64,000 nucleotides of DNA from Symsagittifera roscoffensis (lineage: Eukaryota; Xenacoelomorpha; Acoela; Convolutidae), in contig NC_087069.1 in assembly GCF_963678635.1 (NCBI RefSeq), positions 42,245,883 through 42,309,882 on the forward strand. Reading direction: 5' to 3'. The notes below the pieces were generated by a model, which worked only from the letters and a program-made list of their open reading frames with translations, was not told where the DNA came from and did not search any database. Of the stretch, positions 59,153 to 64,000 are shown in pieces. The translations under genes and the position numbers were made by a program. How positions within the stretch are numbered: the stretch's first letter is position 1; the number at the start of each line of letters is the position of its first letter.

Positions 59153-60275
59153 AAATTCAACTTCTGTCTACATGTGTTTTACATAAAAGTTTTCCGAATA
59201 AGAGATTTTAGAAAACACACACTAGAGATAACGGTTACTTTTTTATGTTAATGGGCTGGCAATTTCTTTTTGTCTGATAGCGACCATTTGAAACTTTATT
59301 TTGTTATAAGAATGAGTGTGCATTCAAGAACCTCAATAAATCACATTGCATACAAATATATGAAAAACTAGAAATACTTTGAATTAGTTCGCGATGAGGA
59401 AGCTACGAAACTGGATCATGATCATATCGTATTCAGAGCTCATTTTCTCTTCTGTGTTGCTCCTTTTTGATATTTTGTCATCGCCGCATATCTAAACACA
59501 AATTAAACGTCTTTTTCTTACTTCCCGGGCTGATTTGCATCGAGCAACAATCAGTTTTGAAAAGGTTTCAACCAAAAATGTCAGAATTATCTTTGCGGAA
59601 CTGTGAGGTTGTATGAAAGCAAAAAAAACACGTCAATTGCCTCAACAAGTTCGAATCATTACTCGGAGCAGTACAACAAAGCCGAAGTACAACAGTGCCG
59701 AAAAACAAAATGTTGTTCAACAGTGCAAAAATATTTTTTTATACTGTTTTACTCATCCCAAATCGCTGACATGATACTAATTCAAACGGACGGAAGTTGA
59801 AAAGACACAATTGGCCATTTTGATTGCTGTCTCTTGTCTTTTTGAGAATTTTAGGTTGAAAAAATCTTCAAATTTATTTTCCTAAACGAATTAAACTCAA
59901 AACCTTGTTTAAAAACGAGCTGATATAACTGATTTCATTTTTAAAAATGTAGTAAACTATAGCTATTAATTTTGGGCACTTACTTATTTGATTTTAATTG
60001 TTGTGTTATAATTGCGGAAAGGGAGGAAACTCGAGGTGTTTATACTACAATGGCAATTAAAGAAATGATTTTTTATAAGACTTTGAATGGATTGAGCGGT
60101 TTTTCAGCAGTCAGAGCGTATTTAGCCAACCGTTTTTTGCGGTTGTTGAGCGTAATCTCCAGCCGGTTGTTTCACCTTAAATACTGAAACGCAAAGTGAA
60201 TATTTGAAATATGTCTCGAAAACAAAATCAACATTCAAAGATAAGATCCAAATTTGAAATGTCAATTTTTCTTAC
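59153..60275. other. no gene seen
   Basis: AT-rich sequence. Two short plus-strand open frames (59603-59800, 59972-60187) lack supporting context. Downstream exons of the minus-strand secreted protein gene would lie here or beyond but were not identified. Confidence 0.4.
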
Positions 60276-60726
60276 CTGCCAACCTGTCGCAAAATACGCT
60301 CATCCAATCACAGCCATTCAAACCAGCCAACTTCAAATCATGCGTGGACGAAATTTCATCTCGATTTTGGTTGCTGGCAGACGACTGAAAGCTCGGCAAG
60401 TCCGAGAAGTGTTTCTGAAAATTGTTCACATGACTTAGAAAGACACGAGTGCTGTTCTTGACTTCGTCACTAATCCAATTATTCAATTGCAACGTTTGGT
60501 AGCCCAGCTTAATTGTGTTATAATTATGCAAAAAGGAAGTTTCATTGTTTTTGTCGGACGACGTTTCACATTGTTTGTTGTTACCCAAACAAAGATTGTC
60601 GTATAGTTCAGAATTATGAAGGTATTTTTTCCAATCCGAAAAATCAGAATGACTAATTGGATTTGTTTTGGCCAATACGACAAACAAAATAAACATAACA
60701 ATTAGCGAAAAAAGTTTTGGATTCAT
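60276..60726 (-). CDS. first exon of a small secreted protein gene
   Basis: The minus-strand ATG at 60726 opens 150 codons, starting with a signal peptide (MNPKLFSLIVMFILFVVLAK, cleavage probably near TNPIS). The mature part has N-glycosylation sites (NET, NST), Trp-containing amphipathic stretches and cysteines in CLGNNKQC and GCDWMSVFCD, suggesting two disulphides. The frame runs into a strong donor, AG|GTAAGA, at 60275, so the 154-codon open frame is probably exon 1 and the true C-terminus lies in a later exon. The family is not recognised. It appears to be a host gene, as no element ends surround it. Confidence 0.6.
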
Positions 60727-61478
60727 AATTGAAGCTACTGCTTTTCAATAACAGGTGAAAATTAAGAATAATTTTTGGAGATTTCATTTTGAGATCTTCG
60801 TTTCAGGCGCAACAATTTTCAGTTTTAGTTTAAGTTAAAATCATCACCGAGTTATGACGAGTAAATGATGATTAATCAACACTTTTGAGAGTAATTGTTA
60901 CAATAAAAAATATTGTTCGTTGGTTACGTTTGATTGGTAACTGAATATATACGTGTTCATCATTTGAAGCGTCTCTAATTTGATACTATAACTAAATCAG
61001 AACTTATTGTGTCTAGATACTGTTCAAATACTTGAAGTTGCTTATTGAGTTCCAGTTTGAAACGACTTTTGAAAACAACTTCCAGAGACCGACCCAAATT
61101 TTAACCAGGAGATAGCAGACCACCTTCAATTTTTTCGGAACTAAGTTAGCGAAAAAAAAAACAATTAATGTAAAACGCAGTTTTGCTTGCAATACTTGAT
61201 CAACGAACGAAAAAGAGAATCCAAGCGAAAACCGTTGGACTCCATTCGGAGAAGCGATATCTGCTTCTTGATTTCAACTCAAAAATGATTTTCCCTTTTT
61301 GTTAGCGAAAGTGTGATCGTGAATTGCAGACCTCAATCAATGCCGGCCCAAAAGTACCTAAAACGATTATAAGCAGTAAGTATTATTAGAAAATGCAAAA
61401 AGGGCTTGAAAATGTCCAACATTCTAAACAAAGCACGAATCAGTTTGATCATCGAACTACAATACCCCGGCTACTATT
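60727..61478. other. presumed 5' region of the secreted-protein gene, nothing else seen
   Basis: AT-rich sequence. No clear TATA box at a useful distance and no other gene. Confidence 0.35.
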
Positions 61479-61781
61479 CCTAAATATGAACTTCAGTTTT
61501 GCTACTTAATTTTTTCATAAATTTAGGGAGATATGTTTAGCAAATAATCTTTGAAAACTTAATCAATAATTCGCTCATTTTCTTCCATGTTTTTAATTTT
61601 CACCAGGTTCAAAAATATTTCCGAAAAAGTTTTTGAACATGATAAAATTAAAAACAAAGGAGAAAACATAGGGTTATTCAATGAGCGAATTATTGCTTAA
61701 GTTTTCAAACATTTGAAAACATATGAAAACTCTATAAATTTATGAAAAAATCAAGTAGCAAAATTAAAGTTCATTTTTAGT
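61479..61781. repeat. 300-bp inverted repeat
   Basis: Imperfect arms of about 135-145 bp share TTTTGCTACTTAATTTTTTC, TTCGCTCATT and TTTTTAATTTT and are inverted around about 61630. Likely a small fold-back element. Confidence 0.75.
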
Positions 61782-61844
61782 AAAAAGGGAAAAGCGTACA
61801 TGAAATAGTTCAAAACTCTATCGTTACTAGTTTAACAAACTCAA

Positions 61845-62720
61845 TGAAAGTTTTTATCATACAATTTCAATATATGAAAAATTTCTTACCATACAATTTT
61901 ATACAATTCCATACGTACACAAAAAAGTATGAAATCTCTATGATAAGGATTTTTCCATTAACCAAAAAATTTATTTTGTTTCTGAAATTATTTTCTGAAA
62001 GTTTTTGGGCTGTGCTTGTAAGCGAACGCCAGTGCCAAAACTCTTGGTTTACTAAAGGCTTGAGTCACCACAAGTTCGGCGGCCTTGATTTACAAGGCGT
62101 AGAAAACGACCTGAATTGTCATAGAGTTGTCATACACAAATGATTGAAGGAAAGTAACGAGCTTTTAACTTTTGGAAAGTATTTTCAACAATGATTGATC
62201 AGACATTGATCAAGGCATACAGAAGCATGCCATGTAAAAAATAATATATGTTTACGCATAAAGAGTGTTTAGCATTTTTGAAAAAAGTTTTCAAGCAAAA
62301 AGCAAAAAAAAGTTCCAAAAGTAGAGCATCCAGGACTACTGTAGGCACATTAAAAAAATAAATTTTGCATTAAAAAAATTTGGTAGATGTTTATGAGTAC
62401 AAAAATGGATTCCCAGCTGATAAAAAAACAAAAGAAATGTTGGGACAATTTAAAAATTAATTGGATAAAATTTTGTTGTCGCCATCAAAAAAAAAAGCTA
62501 GTCATAAAATTTCCATAAATGGAAACTGTATGATTAGCTTTTCTGCCAAAAGTTTTTTTTTATTCAATAAGATACACCGAGTTATATGCCAAAACAAGAA
62601 AAAATTCTTGAAAATTTGAGGCCACCATTTAAGCAAAATGTATGAAGATGTTTTTGATGTGTATTTTTTCATAGACTTAGCTTATGGAATTGTTTGATTA
62701 GAATTACGCTCAAAATCTTG
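61845..62720. repeat. dispersed repeat with CATACAATTTCCAT words, copy B
   Basis: Same order of blocks as 56085-57000, with about 75-80% similarity by eye. The plus-strand open frame inside (61844-62143) is repeat-derived. Confidence 0.65.
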
Positions 62721-62839
62721 CTTAAAATGAGACGTATGAGAGGCTTACGAAAAAAAAATGAGAATTTTTAATCTCATTTTTATGAAATTTAACCAACACC
62801 GAAGATTTTTTTTCTTGACGTAGGAAGCTTGAACCTAAA

Positions 62840-63042
62840 CATTACGAGGCCAAACTGTGCACTGGATAGGCGCATAAGTTTTGTGGCTGTATACTCCTAG
62901 AATCCAGAGAGAATTCTTTGAACTTGTTAAAATTTTATCGGAACAATCAACGGAAATAAAAGAACCAAAGAAAAACAAAAGGAGCGTCCTTGTAGCGGAA
63001 TCTGCTTACAATTCTCAAAAAGCACAGTTTGGCTTGGTAATT
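62840..63042. mobile_element. short inverted copy of the 4209-4760 element
   Basis: It starts CATTACGAGGCCAAACTGTG and ends with a near-complement (CAGTTTGGCTTGGTAATT). The inner parts GCACTGGATAGGCGCATAAG and GCGGAATCTGCTTACAATTC match the opposite ends of the 4209-4760 copy, so it lies in the other orientation and lacks most of the motif-rich interior. Confidence 0.72.
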
Positions 63043-63347
63043 TATTTTTTAAGGATGTGCTTATTTTTTGTGTACAAAAGACAGGTTTTTAAAGAACTGG
63101 CTGGCTTTGCGGTGTAACAATTAGTCCAATTTGGGCTACCCTTGCAAAAAAGCTCAATAATGGATAGGTTTCAGTGGTTTTGAGCAAAAAGGCTCACTTT
63201 TTGCCAGGTTGAGTGTTTTTAGTGTTTTGCGGGGTTTTTAAAAATTTGAGATTAGTCTGTTTTAAAAAAAAAAACGCACAAACGGTTCAATTCATTTCGG
63301 TTTATGAATGTTCTTTTGATCCAGTAGGGATGAGAGATCAAAAACAA

Positions 63348-64000
63348 GTTTTGATTCCATAATCTTCGATGAAATTTCTGAGGAAGATCTTTTATTTTAA
63401 TATTTGAAGCTCTTGGGATGTTACAGTCTAAAACTGCTAGTATGTCTACAATGGACTAATCAAACCGTCCTATAATTCAATTTAACCGGTCTAAGCTGCA
63501 TCGATGCCAGGCTCAACTCAAAATCCGTATTCAAATCTAGGCGTTAGTTTTTTGTTTTTCAGAAAACACGCGCGACTGTAAACTAAAATTCATTTCAGTG
63601 TGAAAAACTTCTTTCGCTGTTGTTCCGACCATTGAAAAGGGAGAGGAAATGTATTAGGGTGTGCTTTAGTTTTTTTCGACCCAAAATCAGGTACCAAAAT
63701 TAATCATTGGATTGGTTCGAGTGGTATATGATATTGAAACAGTTTGAGTCTTGATTCAAATGACCTGATTCGAAAAAAAAAAGTTTTGATTCCATAATCT
63801 TTGATGAAAATTCTGGGGCAGATCTTTCATTTTTATCATTTAAAATTTAGTCCACCATCCTAAAGTTTTCTAGTCTAGGACTACTAGCATGTCTAAATTG
63901 AACTTATCAAAACGTCCTATAATTCAATTATCCGGTTTAAAATGCACCCACGCCAAGCTCAACCCAAAAACCGTATTCAAGCCTGGGCTTTTAATACGAA
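63348..64000 (+). repeat. tandem duplication of about 435 bp, cut by the window end
   Basis: GTTTTGATTCCATAATCTT, the CGTCCTATAATTCAATT block and AACC(C/G)GTATTCAA-type text recur at 63348-63545 and 63783-63990 in the same order. The second copy runs to the edge of the window, so the copy number is unknown. Confidence 0.75.

Overview
The window looks like nuclear DNA of an invertebrate animal. It is AT-rich (roughly two thirds A+T by eye) and gene-poor, its genes carry GT-AG introns of mostly 60-250 bp, and it is crowded with fold-back, tandem and LTR elements. I cannot name the species or phylum from the sequence. No prokaryotic signature was seen: no operons with Shine-Dalgarno sites, no CRISPR, no IS elements.

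The most notable object is a 16.6-kb DNA transposon-like element at 5561-22184. It is bounded by perfect 24-bp terminal inverted repeats, with apparent 2-bp TC target duplications. It carries four spliced genes: (1) an 878-residue protein that is the best candidate transposase (6599-9530); (2) a zinc-finger plus acidic-repeat plus JmjC protein of the KDM2/KDM7 demethylase type with its iron ligands intact (11006-16025); (3) an unrecognised Cys-containing protein on the minus strand (18161-16036); (4) a protein ending in a SET domain of the KMT5A/SET8 type with its key motifs intact (18605-21377). A mobile element carrying both a histone-lysine methyltransferase-like and a demethylase-like gene is, to my knowledge, not a described class. 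GGATTCC-type motifs pack both subterminal regions. The same motif recurs in intronic fold-backs and in two small non-autonomous relatives with similar ends (4209-4760 and 62840-63042).

From 22.2 to 29.6 kb there is little coding sequence. A host-like gene on the minus strand is suggested by coiled-coil and short exons (24642-25180). Upstream of it is a tandem array of about 0.96-kb units, each carrying a copy of a 131-nt membrane-segment exon (25540-28850).

From 29.6 to 58.1 kb lies an old giant inverted duplication (arms about 3.1 kb, visibly diverged, spacer about 2.3 kb). Its right arm was later split by an 18.9-kb Ty3/gypsy-type LTR element at 35506-54418. The two 405-bp LTRs of that element differ at one site, so it is young. 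It has gag, protease, reverse transcriptase, RNase H, integrase and envelope-like parts plus several extra open frames, with about four breaks in all, and is treated here as a fossil. The last 6 kb hold fold-back elements, dispersed repeats, a minus-strand exon for a small secreted protein (60276-60726) and a tandem duplication running off the window end.
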